The position numbers were made by a program, and so were the translations under genes. DNA of 64,000 nt from Psychrobacillus sp. FSL K6-4046 (lineage in GTDB: Bacteria; Bacillota; Bacilli; Bacillales_A; Planococcaceae): positions 744,001 through 808,000 of the forward strand of contig NZ_CP152020.1 in NCBI RefSeq assembly GCF_038624605.1. Reading direction: 5' to 3'. Of the stretch, positions 1-8,431 are shown one piece after another. Within the stretch, counting starts at the first letter, position 1. Every line of letters starts with the position of its first letter. The notes under the pieces are model-generated. The model made no database searches. It was not told where the DNA came from and worked only from the letters and a program-made list of their open reading frames with translations.

Positions 1-1322
1 GGCATTTGGTCCACACGATACGTAGGAATGTCATTGATCATGACACCACCAACCTCTAGAAGCTTAGCCGCTTTAAAGGCTGTCTTAATATCATTTGTGA
101 AAATGCCGGCCTGTAGACCGAAGCTGGAATCATTGATCGCTTCAATTCCTTCTTCAATAGAAGAAATGCGACTTACGCCAACAATCGGTGCGAATACCTC
201 CTGACAAGAAACCTTGGAAATTGCATTCACATTTTTCAAAATGGTAGGCTGGAATACATCGTCTTCAATCTTCCCACCAGTAATAATTTCTGCGCCATGG
301 CCAACTGCTTCCTCAACCCACTCTAGAGCACGTTCCGATTCTGTAGCAGCAATCATTGCGGATATATCTGTAGCTGGATCGAAGGGACTACCCACGACAA
401 GCTTTTTTGTCATCTCACTAAATTGTTCAATAAACTCATCGAAAATCTCATCCATTACATACGTACGCTGCAAGGAGATGCACACTTGGCCTTGATTAGA
501 GAAGGCACCCATCACACACTTTTGTACGACGTTAGCAAGATCTACATTTTTATCGATAATCAAACCAGCATTAGAGCCAAGCTCCAGTGCAACCTTCTTC
601 AAGCCAGCCTTGTTGCGGATTCCTTTACCTACAGCAGGACTACCAGTGAACGTAATCATCTTCACCTTGTCGCTTTCGACTAAAGCATCGCCAACCTCAC
701 GACCGCTACCAGTTACGACGTTAAAAGCGCCTTTTGGAAGAGCCGTTTGTTCAATCAATTCTGCTAAAAATAAAGCAGAAAGTGGAGTCTGAGACGCAGG
801 CTTCAACACGATCGTATTCCCGGCTGCAATCGCAGGTCCCACTTTATGAGCTACTAAATTTTGTGGGAAGTTGAACGGAGTGATGGCACCGATGACACCG
901 ATCGGCTCCTCGATCGTATAGCCAAATCGATCCGCGCCGTTTTTTGCAGCGTCCATTGGAATCATCTCTCCAGTTAAACGCTTCGCTTCCTCGGCAGCAA
1001 ACTTATACGTTTCAATCGTACGGTCAATTTCCCCATACGCATATTTCAGTGGCTTTGCGGCCTCTAATGAAATAATTTTTGCAGCCTCTTCACGATGTAC
1101 GGCGAACAGCTGAGCAATTTGCTCCAAAATAGCTGAGCGCTCGAATGCTGTTAAAGCCGCCATTTTTTCTCGTGCACCGTGTGCCACTTCAATTGCTTCA
1201 TCCACTTCCTCACGAGTCGCCTGAGGAATTTTCGCGATTAGCTCTTTTGTATGTGGGGAGTAAAGCTCCGCAAATCTTTCAGAAGTTCTCCATTCACCGT
1301 TTACATAATAGTTTTTTTCCAT
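1..1322 (-). CDS. NAD(P)-dependent aldehyde dehydrogenase (3' end beyond window)
   Basis: The visible 440 codons encode an aldehyde dehydrogenase, which oxidises an aldehyde to the acid with NAD(P)+ in the cytoplasm. The cofactor-domain motif TPFNFPQN, the general-base glutamate in LELGSNAG (about residue 247) and the catalytic cysteine in GQVCISLQR (about residue 280) are all present. The ATG at 1322 is preceded by AAAGGATG. The C-terminus lies outside the window. The gene follows the permease by 65 bp on the same strand, so the two are probably co-transcribed under the LacI-type regulator. The substrate is unknown; the family includes lactaldehyde-, sulfoacetaldehyde- and GAPN-like enzymes. 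Confidence 0.93.
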   Translation of the reverse strand, partial: MEKNYYVNGEWRTSERFAELYSPHTKELIAKIPQATREEVDEAIEVAHGAREKMAALTAFERSAILEQIAQLFAVHREEAAKIISLEAAKPLKYAYGEIDRTIETYKFAAEEAKRLTGEMIPMDAAKNGADRFGYTIEEPIGVIGAITPFNFPQNLVAHKVGPAIAAGNTIVLKPASQTPLSALFLAELIEQTALPKGAFNVVTGSGREVGDALVESDKVKMITFTGSPAVGKGIRNKAGLKKVALELGSNAGLIIDKNVDLANVVQKCVMGAFSNQGQVCISLQRTYVMDEIFDEFIEQFSEMTKKLVVGSPFDPATDISAMIAATESERALEWVEEAVGHGAEIITGGKIEDDVFQPTILKNVNAISKVSCQEVFAPIVGVSRISSIEEGIEAINDSSFGLQAGIFTNDIKTAFKAAKLLEVGGVMINDIPTYRVDQM

Positions 1323-1387
1323 GTCGATCATCCTTTCATTCGTTACAGTTGTAACACTATTTTACCATGCGAGGATGCCATATATGT

Positions 1388-2761
1388 TTAGTCCGCCTTC
1401 TGATCCTTCATGAAGGTGTTGTCGACCTCACCTCTAAAGAAATGCTTACCGTAGATTAATAAACAAAGAATGATTCCTACAGCAAACGCCCAAGCAGCAC
1501 CCTTTATGCAAAGCACGGCACCAATAATACCAGCGATACCTAAATCACGTTGACTGCGTGATTCTAAAATACCGACCTTAACACTAACATACCCTTGAAT
1601 GAGTAAAGTTAAAGCCAAAGCTACCCCTAAAATTGGTTCTACTAAACTAACAATTGGAAGTAATAGTAAACCAGTATTAGTACCCCAACGGAAGGAGCCA
1701 ACTCCGCCAAAGATCGAATCCATTGCTTTTCGTCCTTTTTTAAAACGTTCGATCATCACTACCTGCATAGCTGACCATAATGGACCACACATCGTTACGT
1801 CTGGACCTAAAATACTCATCGCACTATTACGAATTCCAAATATCAAGTGAGCACGACTAGGATTGTATTCTACTTTTTCATCAGGACGTGCCGCAGCCCC
1901 TTCTTCCACTAAAGCTTTCGTTTGTAGCACATCTCCGAACAACACGATATACGCTGCTAGCACTGTTGGTAAACCAGTTAGGAACATCATCAGTGGTGGG
2001 AACCCTAAACCAAATATTGTATATTCGTTCCACAGTGTGACAAAATCAGGTGTTGAAAAGCCCCATTGAAGTGTTGGCCATGGTGCTTCTCCAAAAATCG
2101 GCGCGATGACCACCGCCAAAATAATTACAGGGAATATCCCGAGCTTAGCAATCGTCCCCCAAAACGGATTTCTATTTTGGAAAGTAGCAAAATGGTTAGA
2201 GAATAATAGATAGAAAGCTATGCCGATTGCAATTGTGATCGTCCATGGGAAGGTTTCAAATCTTCCTCCGATTTGGAAAACAGAGATAACAGCTGCAAAA
2301 CCTGCCCCAAGGATAACCCCTGATTTAATGGCAGGTGGGATTAGCTTAACAACCTTAGATGCGAGACCGGTTGAACCGAGCAGCAAGGAAAGAATCCCTA
2401 GCGTCATCTGGAAGGCAATCAAGGCATGAACCCGTTCTGCACCTTCAGGGAACTGCTGGCAATAAAGCATAATCAGCGGTATAGCTGGAGTAATCCATCC
2501 CGGAACTGCTGGGTCACCAAGTAAATGATGTAACAAATAAAAGATTCCGTTTAGTAATACGATTGCCATAGCAACCTCAAATGGCATTCCCAGCAACTCG
2601 ATTAAAAGTGGAATAGCAGATAAGTCGACTGCACACATGAGCAAGCCTTGCACATAATCTGGCCATTCAAAACGGTAGTGAATAAAAGGTAAGCGGATCT
2701 TAAAAGGGCCCGCTGGTATGTATGGGGATTCCTCTCCATACTTTCGGTTTTTCCATAACAT
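1388..2761 (-). CDS. Multi-spanning permease, NCS2 (xanthine/uracil)-like
   Basis: This 457-residue protein is almost entirely hydrophobic, with about 12 predicted membrane segments, and should be a secondary transporter of the cytoplasmic membrane. The glycine- and proline-rich segments (for example GDPAVPGWITPAIPL near residues 82-96, and PPAIKSGVILGAG near 142) suggest the NCS2/SLC23-like transporter fold, but I cannot name the substrate. The start has GGGAGGAG upstream. It sits between a LacI-type regulator and an aldehyde dehydrogenase, so an organic acid or aldehyde precursor is as likely as a nucleobase. Confidence is high for a transporter and moderate for the family. Confidence 0.8.
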   Translation of the reverse strand: MLWKNRKYGEESPYIPAGPFKIRLPFIHYRFEWPDYVQGLLMCAVDLSAIPLLIELLGMPFEVAMAIVLLNGIFYLLHHLLGDPAVPGWITPAIPLIMLYCQQFPEGAERVHALIAFQMTLGILSLLLGSTGLASKVVKLIPPAIKSGVILGAGFAAVISVFQIGGRFETFPWTITIAIGIAFYLLFSNHFATFQNRNPFWGTIAKLGIFPVIILAVVIAPIFGEAPWPTLQWGFSTPDFVTLWNEYTIFGLGFPPLMMFLTGLPTVLAAYIVLFGDVLQTKALVEEGAAARPDEKVEYNPSRAHLIFGIRNSAMSILGPDVTMCGPLWSAMQVVMIERFKKGRKAMDSIFGGVGSFRWGTNTGLLLLPIVSLVEPILGVALALTLLIQGYVSVKVGILESRSQRDLGIAGIIGAVLCIKGAAWAFAVGIILCLLIYGKHFFRGEVDNTFMKDQKAD

Positions 2762-2786
2762 AAACTAAATCTCCTCCCAATTTTTA

Positions 2787-2802
2787 ATGTAACCCCTTAC
2801 AT
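2787..2802. promoter_or_regulatory. LacI-type operator candidate
   Basis: The sequence ATGTAACCCCTTACAT is a perfect 6+6 inverted repeat around CCCC. It resembles the TGTAANCGNTTACA form of many LacI-family operators and lies about 26 bp upstream of the permease start. It is probably bound by the adjacent LacI-type repressor (inference). Confidence 0.5.
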
Positions 2803-2814
2803 AAAACCCCTTTT

Positions 2815-2858
2815 GAATACGTAACCATTTTATTGGAAAGTAAAATGGTTACGTATTC
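2815..2858. promoter_or_regulatory. 44-bp perfect inverted repeat upstream of permease
   Basis: Two 18-bp arms (GAATACGTAACCATTTTA and its exact complement) flank an 8-bp centre. No T-run follows on either strand, so it is not a standard terminator. Both arms carry the GTAACC half-site also found in the 2787-2802 palindrome, which suggests a double operator for the LacI-type regulator. A regulatory RNA hairpin is the alternative. Confidence 0.5.
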
Positions 2859-2868
2859 ATTGTTAGAG

Positions 2869-2905
2869 AAAAAATAAAACAAACCTGGCTTCATTAGTTT
2901 GTTTT
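2869..2905 (-). terminator. Intrinsic terminator of the LacI-type gene
   Basis: On the minus strand AAAACAAAC pairs with GTTTGTTTT and is followed by A and six T residues. The gene's stop codon lies in the loop. It separates the regulator from the permease, which therefore probably has its own promoter. Confidence 0.6.
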
Positions 2906-3895
2906 AAGTGCTCTCGTCGTGCTTCTTTTAAATACTTTAACAGACTCCGTAATTTGTGTGCAACTATTTTTTTTATTTTCAATCATTTCTATTAATTCCT
3001 GAATAGCTAAAAATCCTAGATTCTCTTCAGAGATGCTACCCACTGTTGTAAGCTGAATCGACCCGTGCATACTCATATCCACGTTATCAATTCCTATAAT
3101 ACTCAAGTCATTTGGGATTGATAGCCCGTGCTGAAAAGCTTCGTCCATTAAAAACAACGCGAGCGAATCCGAGCCCCCGCAAATCGCAGTAGGACGATTT
3201 TCTAAATTCTTCAGCTTTTCAAAAGCCAAGGCAATATCCTGTTTGGAAGTATCCGTATTAAAAATATACCTCTCAGATACATGTAGTTCAAAATCCTCCA
3301 TAGCCTTCTTGTAACCAAGATAACGATTACGGAAGGTACTTACAGACAATGGGCCACCAACCCAAGCAATCCTTGTATGGCCCAGCTCCACCATATGCTT
3401 GACTGCTAAATAACCAGCTTGAAAATTATCGATTTCCACAAAATACTCATTGTTTTTATGCTTGCGGTTATAGGTGATAAAAGGAATGTTCATCCGCTTG
3501 AGCTTATCAAAAATAGGGTCATCCAATAAAATACAAGATAAAATAATGCCGTCAATCTTATGCTCAAATGCAGTCGCATACGCTTCACTAAGCTTTTCAT
3601 CGTTTACAAACTGTACGCTTACACGATATCCCATCTCATTGGCATAATTGACGATAGCAGTAGTACTGTCCACAAAAAATGGGTTATGTAGCGGTCCTGA
3701 TAGAAGGGCAATCGAACCGGTCTTATTTTGAACTAGTGAGCGCGCATGAAGATTCGGCATATAGTTTAACTCATCAATCGCCTTCATTACTTTTTCAAGT
3801 GTGGGCTTCTTAACTAACTCCGGTGTATTTAAAACACGAGATACTGTCGTTTGGGAAACACCCGCATGCTTTGCAACGTCTTTTGATGATACCAA
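2894..3895 (-). CDS. LacI-family transcriptional regulator
   Basis: This 333-residue protein has an N-terminal LacI helix-turn-helix (SKDVAKHAGVSQTTVSRVLN, residues 3-22), the hinge region to about residue 60, and a periplasmic-binding-like ligand domain (IALLSGPLHNPFF onward). The length is normal for the family. It should bind DNA as a dimer and respond to a sugar or metabolite. Its nearest targets are the permease and aldehyde dehydrogenase just downstream, where operator-like palindromes occur. It is transcribed divergently from the thioesterase gene. The ligand cannot be read from the sequence. Confidence 0.93.
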   Translation of the reverse strand: MVSSKDVAKHAGVSQTTVSRVLNTPELVKKPTLEKVMKAIDELNYMPNLHARSLVQNKTGSIALLSGPLHNPFFVDSTTAIVNYANEMGYRVSVQFVNDEKLSEAYATAFEHKIDGIILSCILLDDPIFDKLKRMNIPFITYNRKHKNNEYFVEIDNFQAGYLAVKHMVELGHTRIAWVGGPLSVSTFRNRYLGYKKAMEDFELHVSERYIFNTDTSKQDIALAFEKLKNLENRPTAICGGSDSLALFLMDEAFQHGLSIPNDLSIIGIDNVDMSMHGSIQLTTVGSISEENLGFLAIQELIEMIENKKNSCTQITESVKVFKRSTTRALKTN

Positions 3896-3995
3896 GACAA
3901 AACCTCCTTTTAGGTCTATTCTATATCGTTTCTCCCAGAAAAAGAAGGATTATAAATACCCTTGTGGAAATAAAGGAAGGAGGGGAGAGGAAGAA

Positions 3996-4406
3996 ATGTT
4001 CCAAACTATAATAGAACCAAGAGTCTCAGAAACCGATGGAGTAGGGCATATCAACAACACCACCATTCCTATTTGGCTAGAGGGTGGCAGAAACCAATTA
4101 TTTACCTTCTTCAACCCGGATTTAAGCTTTCAAAACTGGAAGATGATTATCCTAAAAACAACTGTAGAATATAAAGCGCAAATCTATTACGGAAAACAAG
4201 TAGAAATCAAATGTTGGATCAAACGAATCGGCAACTCCAGCCTCGAGCTATACGAGGAAATCTGGCAGGAAGGAAAGCTAACTGTCCAAGCCACCACCAT
4301 TTACGTAAATTACAATGTACAAGAGAATAAAAGCGAGGTAATCCCAGACGAGATTCGAAGAGAGCTGGAGAAGCATATGTATGAAGAAAATGAGGGTACG
4401 CCATGA
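3996..4406 (+). CDS. Acyl-CoA thioesterase, hot-dog fold (4HBT family)
   Basis: A 136-residue protein of usual length for YbgC/4-hydroxybenzoyl-CoA thioesterase relatives. The family motif with the catalytic aspartate and following HxNN is visible as SETDGVGHINN near residues 11-21, followed by the helix WLEGGR. It should hydrolyse acyl-CoA thioesters in the cytoplasm. I chose the ATG at 3996 because GGAGGGGAGAGG lies just upstream; an open frame extends further 5' into the regulator's promoter region but lacks a ribosome binding site. The natural substrate is unknown. Confidence 0.85.
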   Translation: MFQTIIEPRVSETDGVGHINNTTIPIWLEGGRNQLFTFFNPDLSFQNWKMIILKTTVEYKAQIYYGKQVEIKCWIKRIGNSSLELYEEIWQEGKLTVQATTIYVNYNVQENKSEVIPDEIRRELEKHMYEENEGTP

Positions 4407-4624
4407 AGTGAATAGTGGGAGTCGCCAAAAGGGCTTTGAAAGTGTCACCATCTATTAACTGAATGCAACATTATCAAGTGGTGACGTATTTATTTTCCTA
4501 GTACCCCATTTCTAAATATTAAAATATCTATTTTCATTTATAGAATAATATATTACATAAATATCCCTTCACTACTACTTAATAGAATACGAGGAATGAC
4601 CTAGTATTATCATAGTAGTATTTG

Positions 4625-4633
4625 TGATATAAT
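4625..4633 (+). promoter_or_regulatory. Extended -10 promoter element for the SLAP-domain gene
   Basis: TGATATAAT is a consensus extended -10 box (TGN-TATAAT) 36 bp upstream of the start codon at 4670. No clear -35 hexamer is visible. The 263-bp gap from 4407 also contains a weak GTCACCA/TGGTGAC inverted repeat (around 4442-4485) that may end the thioesterase transcript. Confidence 0.45.
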
Positions 4634-4669
4634 GTCTATAAAGTTCGGATATTTGAAAGGAATGTTTTC

Positions 4670-5503
4670 ATGTTTAAGACAAATCAACCAAAGACATCCA
4701 ATAGATTAAAGACATTATTAGAATTCAGTGAAAATTGGGAGCTAGACCAACAAGAACGCTATGTTTTTCAATATTATCACAACAAGTTAAAGGGTCTAGA
4801 TCCAAATCAAATTAATATCCACGGTGTAGCATTACACAAAAACAACGATGGATTTATTATGACTGCAATCATTCGCCATTCCCTACAAAAAAAATTAAAT
4901 CTACAAGACATTAGATTAGTAGTTAGAGATTTAGATGGAAAAGAATTAGCACGTAAGGATTTCAACATGGAATACTTTGGTGTATTGAATTCGTTGAGAG
5001 CACGTCCATGGATCTTCGAGTTTGATAGTGAATCATTGCTCGTTTCAGATGATGAAATTAAAGATAAAATGGAATTCGAAGTATTATTTGAAATCCAAGA
5101 GCCAGCTGTATCTGACTTTTCTTTACAATTAGATGAAAACTGGTCTAATGGATTATCGGAAGAGCAAGTGTCATCACTTGAAACTTCTTTAGCTGGGATG
5201 GAACCAGTGACACAAAACGAGATTTCAGTTTCTGCCTTTAATCTTGAAGAAGCAGAAGAAAGCGTAAATGTTTTCGTTATAGTACGTAATGCTTTCGAAG
5301 AGGAAATCACAATCAGCAACCTGCCGTTGCAATTGTTTGATGCTTCAGGAGATTTAGTAGCACAATTAGGCTTTCCACTCGAGCAGTTTGTAGTTGGCTC
5401 TCGCCAAGCCCGACCAATAAGCCTAAGTTTCCCAAAAAATGTATTCAAAAAAGAATCTCCTGACTTTACTAACTGGAACATCCAGTTAACTCAACAAGGA
5501 TAA
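4670..5503 (+). CDS. SLAP-domain protein, S-layer assembly (SlaP-like)
   Basis: The 277-residue protein consists of two related beta-rich repeats (about residues 25-140 and 150-277), each with the pattern of SLAP domains known from accessory Sec S-layer assembly proteins of Bacillus (GVALHKNNDGFIMTAIIRHS in the first; ISVSAFNLEEAEESVNVFVI in the second). Both halves end with a similar RPWxFxF / RPISLSFP strand. No signal peptide is visible, as in SlaP of B. anthracis, which helps SecA2-dependent export of S-layer proteins. No secA2 or slaQ is adjacent. The ribosome binding site is GAAAGGAATG. A single-gene transcript is likely, since a strong terminator follows. Confidence 0.75.
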   Translation: MFKTNQPKTSNRLKTLLEFSENWELDQQERYVFQYYHNKLKGLDPNQINIHGVALHKNNDGFIMTAIIRHSLQKKLNLQDIRLVVRDLDGKELARKDFNMEYFGVLNSLRARPWIFEFDSESLLVSDDEIKDKMEFEVLFEIQEPAVSDFSLQLDENWSNGLSEEQVSSLETSLAGMEPVTQNEISVSAFNLEEAEESVNVFVIVRNAFEEEITISNLPLQLFDASGDLVAQLGFPLEQFVVGSRQARPISLSFPKNVFKKESPDFTNWNIQLTQQG

Positions 5504-5515
5504 TGGATAAATGAA

Positions 5516-5550
5516 AAACTCCTCACCAAACACTGGTGGGGAGTTTTTTT
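5516..5550 (+). terminator. Intrinsic terminator
   Basis: AACTCCTCACCA pairs with TGGTGGGGAGTT around a short loop, followed by a run of T. It lies 13 bp after the SLAP-domain gene. Confidence 0.85.
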
Positions 5551-5953
5551 ATGCTACAAGAAAAATCCTTAACTTGAAAATATTACATAGGAAATTTTCA
5601 TGATATAATTTCTTTATTGAGGACAATCGCAATCCAGTAGGGTCCTCCAAATGGAGCCCGATTTACGCCAATCAAGGCAATATTTACGACAATGGCCACT
5701 TAGAATACAACAATCAAGCGATATTTTACTATAATCAAATTCCAGCTCGCCAAGTGGAGCCTGATTTACGACAATCAAAGCAAAATTTACGACAATGGCC
5801 ACTTAGATTACAACAATCAAGCGGTATTCTACTACAATCAAGTCCCAGCTCTCCAAGTCGAGCCCGATTTACGACAATCAAGGCAAAATTTACAACAATG
5901 GCCACTTAGATTACAACAATCAAGCGATATTTTACTACAATCAAATCCCAGCT

Positions 5954-7449
5954 GAGAACGTATAAAATTTTGTGTAAATGACCATAACTTTCCTATAGGA
6001 GATGATCATTATGCAAAATTACGAAAATATGAGAATCAAGGATTTAGCTAGAGAGTGTCAATCTGTTGATGACATCATCGAGATGATGAAAAATCTTTTT
6101 AAAGAAACATTACAGCTTGTATTTGAGGCCGAAATCGAAGACCACCTTGGCTACTCCAAACATAGCCCGACAGGAAATAATACCGGAAACAGTAGAAATG
6201 GCTATCGTTCAAAGGTGATTCGAACAAAGTTTGGAAATACAGAATTAAATATACCTAGAGACCGCAATGGTGAATATGAACCGCAAATCGTGAAGAATTA
6301 CGAGTCGTCCATCAATGGCTTAGAAGAACAGATTTTAGCTTTGTATTCCAAAGGAATGTCCACAAGAGATATCGAGTCACATATGAAAGATATATATGGT
6401 GTCGAAGTATCTCCTAGCTTGGTTAGTAAGGTAACAGATAAAATTTTACCTCAGATTTTCGAATGGCACTCCCGCCCTTTAGACCGTGTGTATCCAATTG
6501 TTTATTTGGATGCGGTCCACTTCAAGGTGAAGCACGAGAACCGTATTATTAATAAAGCTGCTTATACTGTTCTCGGCATTAATTCCGATGGAATTAAGGA
6601 TATCCTTGGTATATGGGTAGGTGAAAATGAAAGCGCGAGCTTTTGGCTAGGTGTCTGTACAGACCTTAAAAGTCGTGGTGTAGAAGATATCTTTATTGCG
6701 TGTAAGGACGGACTTTCTGGCTTTACAGAAGCGATCCAGAGCACCTTTCCAAAGACGCATATTCAGTTGTGTGTGATCCATCAATTACGAAATACCATGA
6801 AGTATGTGCCTTCAAGGGAACGAAACCCGTTTATGACCGATTTAAAGAAGGTATACAAGGCTTCTACTTTGGAGCAAGCTGAACTTGAGTTTGGAAAAGT
6901 AAAGGCATCATGGAAAGATAAATATCCGAAGGTTATTGGTTCTTGGGAGGAACATTGGTTGGAGCTTACAGCTTACTTTTCCTACCCGACGGAGATACGG
7001 AAAATCATTTATACGACCAATACAGTGGAAGGATTCCATCGCCAACTGAGAAAGGTAACAAAGACAAAAACAGCCTATCCTACGGACAATTCACTAAAGA
7101 AGATTCTTTATTTGGCCACGATGGATGCCATAAAAAAATGGAATAAGCCTATTCCAGGATGGCTAGAGTGTGAGGGACAATTCAAAATTATTTTTGAGGG
7201 GCGGATTTAGTAGGATTATCCCTTGTTCATGTACAGTCGTGTTGGGCTCCGCTACGCTACACCCAAAAGTTTTACGCTTTATTTAGACCAAAAAGATAAG
7301 AAAAAGAGAGAGAAAAACCCTCTCCTTTTTGGCCATCGGTTAAGTGCTCAGGTTGCTCTTCAGCAGAGCCTTATCCCCTTAACGGATAAAGTAAGTATGT
7401 GTTTAGAATAAAGATAGTAATACATTTACACAAAATATTTTACATTCCC
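5954..7449 (+). mobile_element. Intact IS256-family insertion sequence, 1,496 bp
   Basis: The element is flanked by direct repeats TCCCAGCT at 5946-5953 and 7450-7457 (8 bp, as expected for IS256). Imperfect terminal inverted repeats of about 26 bp match at 22 positions; the shared inner part is ATTTTGTGTAAAT. One transposase gene fills most of it. The 239 bp after the transposase contain a GAGAG/CTCTC hairpin with flanking A and T runs (about 7300-7335) but no other gene. It inserted inside one unit of the 103-bp array, and the matching duplication suggests a recent, undisturbed insertion. Confidence 0.93.
6011..7210 (+). CDS. IS256-family (mutator-type) DDE transposase
   Basis: The protein of about 399 residues cuts and joins the ends of the surrounding element. 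It has the family's N-terminal segment (EAEIEDHLGYSKHS and RNGYRSKVIRTKFG), then the three acidic catalytic residues: D in VYLDAVHFK, D in ACKDGLSGF and E in TTNTVEGFHRQLR. Length is normal and there are no internal stops, so it should be active. I chose the ATG at 6011 because ATAGGAG lies 9-10 bases before it; an in-frame ATG at 6002 overlaps that site. Confidence 0.95.
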   Translation: MQNYENMRIKDLARECQSVDDIIEMMKNLFKETLQLVFEAEIEDHLGYSKHSPTGNNTGNSRNGYRSKVIRTKFGNTELNIPRDRNGEYEPQIVKNYESSINGLEEQILALYSKGMSTRDIESHMKDIYGVEVSPSLVSKVTDKILPQIFEWHSRPLDRVYPIVYLDAVHFKVKHENRIINKAAYTVLGINSDGIKDILGIWVGENESASFWLGVCTDLKSRGVEDIFIACKDGLSGFTEAIQSTFPKTHIQLCVIHQLRNTMKYVPSRERNPFMTDLKKVYKASTLEQAELEFGKVKASWKDKYPKVIGSWEEHWLELTAYFSYPTEIRKIIYTTNTVEGFHRQLRKVTKTKTAYPTDNSLKKILYLATMDAIKKWNKPIPGWLECEGQFKIIFEGRI

Positions 7450-7762
7450 TCCCAGCTCTCCAAGTAGAGCCCGATTTACGACAATCAAGGCAAAATTTAC
7501 GACAATGGCCACTTAGCTTACAACAATCAAGCGATATTTTACTACAATCAAATCCCAGCTCTCCAAGTCGAGCCCGATTTACGCCAATCCCGGCATATTT
7601 TACGACAATAGGCAGCTAGATTACTACAATGAGCGTCTAATTTACTACAATCCAGCATTACTTTACTACAATTCGAGCAAACACGAAAAGAAGCTCTTCA
7701 ACTAAAGTGTTACTACTAAAAGTGATGCTCTTCAAGAGACAATCCCAATGAGGAGGACGACC

Positions 7763-8431
7763 ATGACACACATTTTATACATAGAAGACGAAATAGATAT
7801 AGGCACTTGGGTGACGAAGGATTTAACGGAAAGAGGATATGAGGTGACGTGGCTGAAGTCTGGGGAGGATGCGGAAAAGTACGTTTCGCAGGTGGATCTT
7901 GCTATTTTGGATGTGATGATTCCAGGGCTGGATGGCTTTTCGATTGGAAGGCGGATGAAGAAGGAGAAGGGGGACCTGCCTATATTAATGCTTTCGGCTC
8001 GGACGGCGGTGGAGGATAAGATAGAGGGGCTTCATTTTGCGGATGATTATTTGACGAAGCCGTTTCATCCGGATGAGCTGGCTGCTCGGGTCGAGGTCCT
8101 ATTACGGAGATACCAAAAGAATGACGATGTATTGAAGCTTCAGCATCTGACCATACATACTAAGGATATGCGCATCGTGGACAATGAGACGAATGAAGAA
8201 ATCCAGTTAACTGGAAAGCAGTATCATCTGCTACAATTTTTTATTCGTCATCTCAATCAAATCCTAACGAAGGAACAGCTGTATGAGGGAGTTTGGGGAG
8301 AGCAATACATGGAGGGGGATAAGACGCTGATGGTTCATATACGTTATTTGCGTGAAAGAATTGAGCGGAATCCGGCAAAGCCGACCATTATTGAGACCAT
8401 TCGTGGCATCGGATATAGGGTAAAACTATGA
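7763..8431 (+). CDS. OmpR/PhoB-family response regulator
   Basis: This 222-residue protein has a receiver domain (acidic pocket EDE at 8-10, phospho-acceptor D50 in ILDVMIP, S78, and K99 in YLTKPF) and a C-terminal winged helix (TGKQYHLLQFF and GIGYRVKL). The start at 7763 follows GAGGAGG, which overlaps a further upstream ATG at 7748. It overlaps the sensor kinase by 4 bp (ATGA), so translation is coupled. The linked ABC transporter and esterase genes, whose upstream region has direct repeats, are its probable targets (inference). Confidence 0.95.
   Translation: MTHILYIEDEIDIGTWVTKDLTERGYEVTWLKSGEDAEKYVSQVDLAILDVMIPGLDGFSIGRRMKKEKGDLPILMLSARTAVEDKIEGLHFADDYLTKPFHPDELAARVEVLLRRYQKNDDVLKLQHLTIHTKDMRIVDNETNEEIQLTGKQYHLLQFFIRHLNQILTKEQLYEGVWGEQYMEGDKTLMVHIRYLRERIERNPAKPTIIETIRGIGYRVKL

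Larger units (their letters stand above)
5621..7676. repeat. 103-bp tandem repeat array, interrupted by an IS
   Basis: The landmark GAGCCCG/GAGCCTG recurs at 5654, 5757, 5860, 7467 and 7570. Removing the insertion element and one target copy restores an exact 103-bp period. Each unit is built of four shorter pieces (21, 22, 21 and 39 bp), each beginning TTTACGACAAT, TTACAACAAT or TTACTACAAT. The first partial unit starts near 5621 and degenerate copies fade out near 7676. The stop-poor but inconsistent frames argue against coding. The array fills the gap between the SLAP-domain gene and the two-component system. Confidence 0.9.

Noticed and set aside
2815-2858. Intrinsic terminator
   Set aside because: The stem is perfect but there is no T-run on either strand.
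7223-7411. 62-codon open frame after the transposase
   Set aside because: It lies in the right end of the insertion element, has no start signal and includes the hairpin.
5621-7676. CRISPR array
   Set aside because: The 103-bp period has no short repeat alternating with unique spacers, and no cas genes are near.
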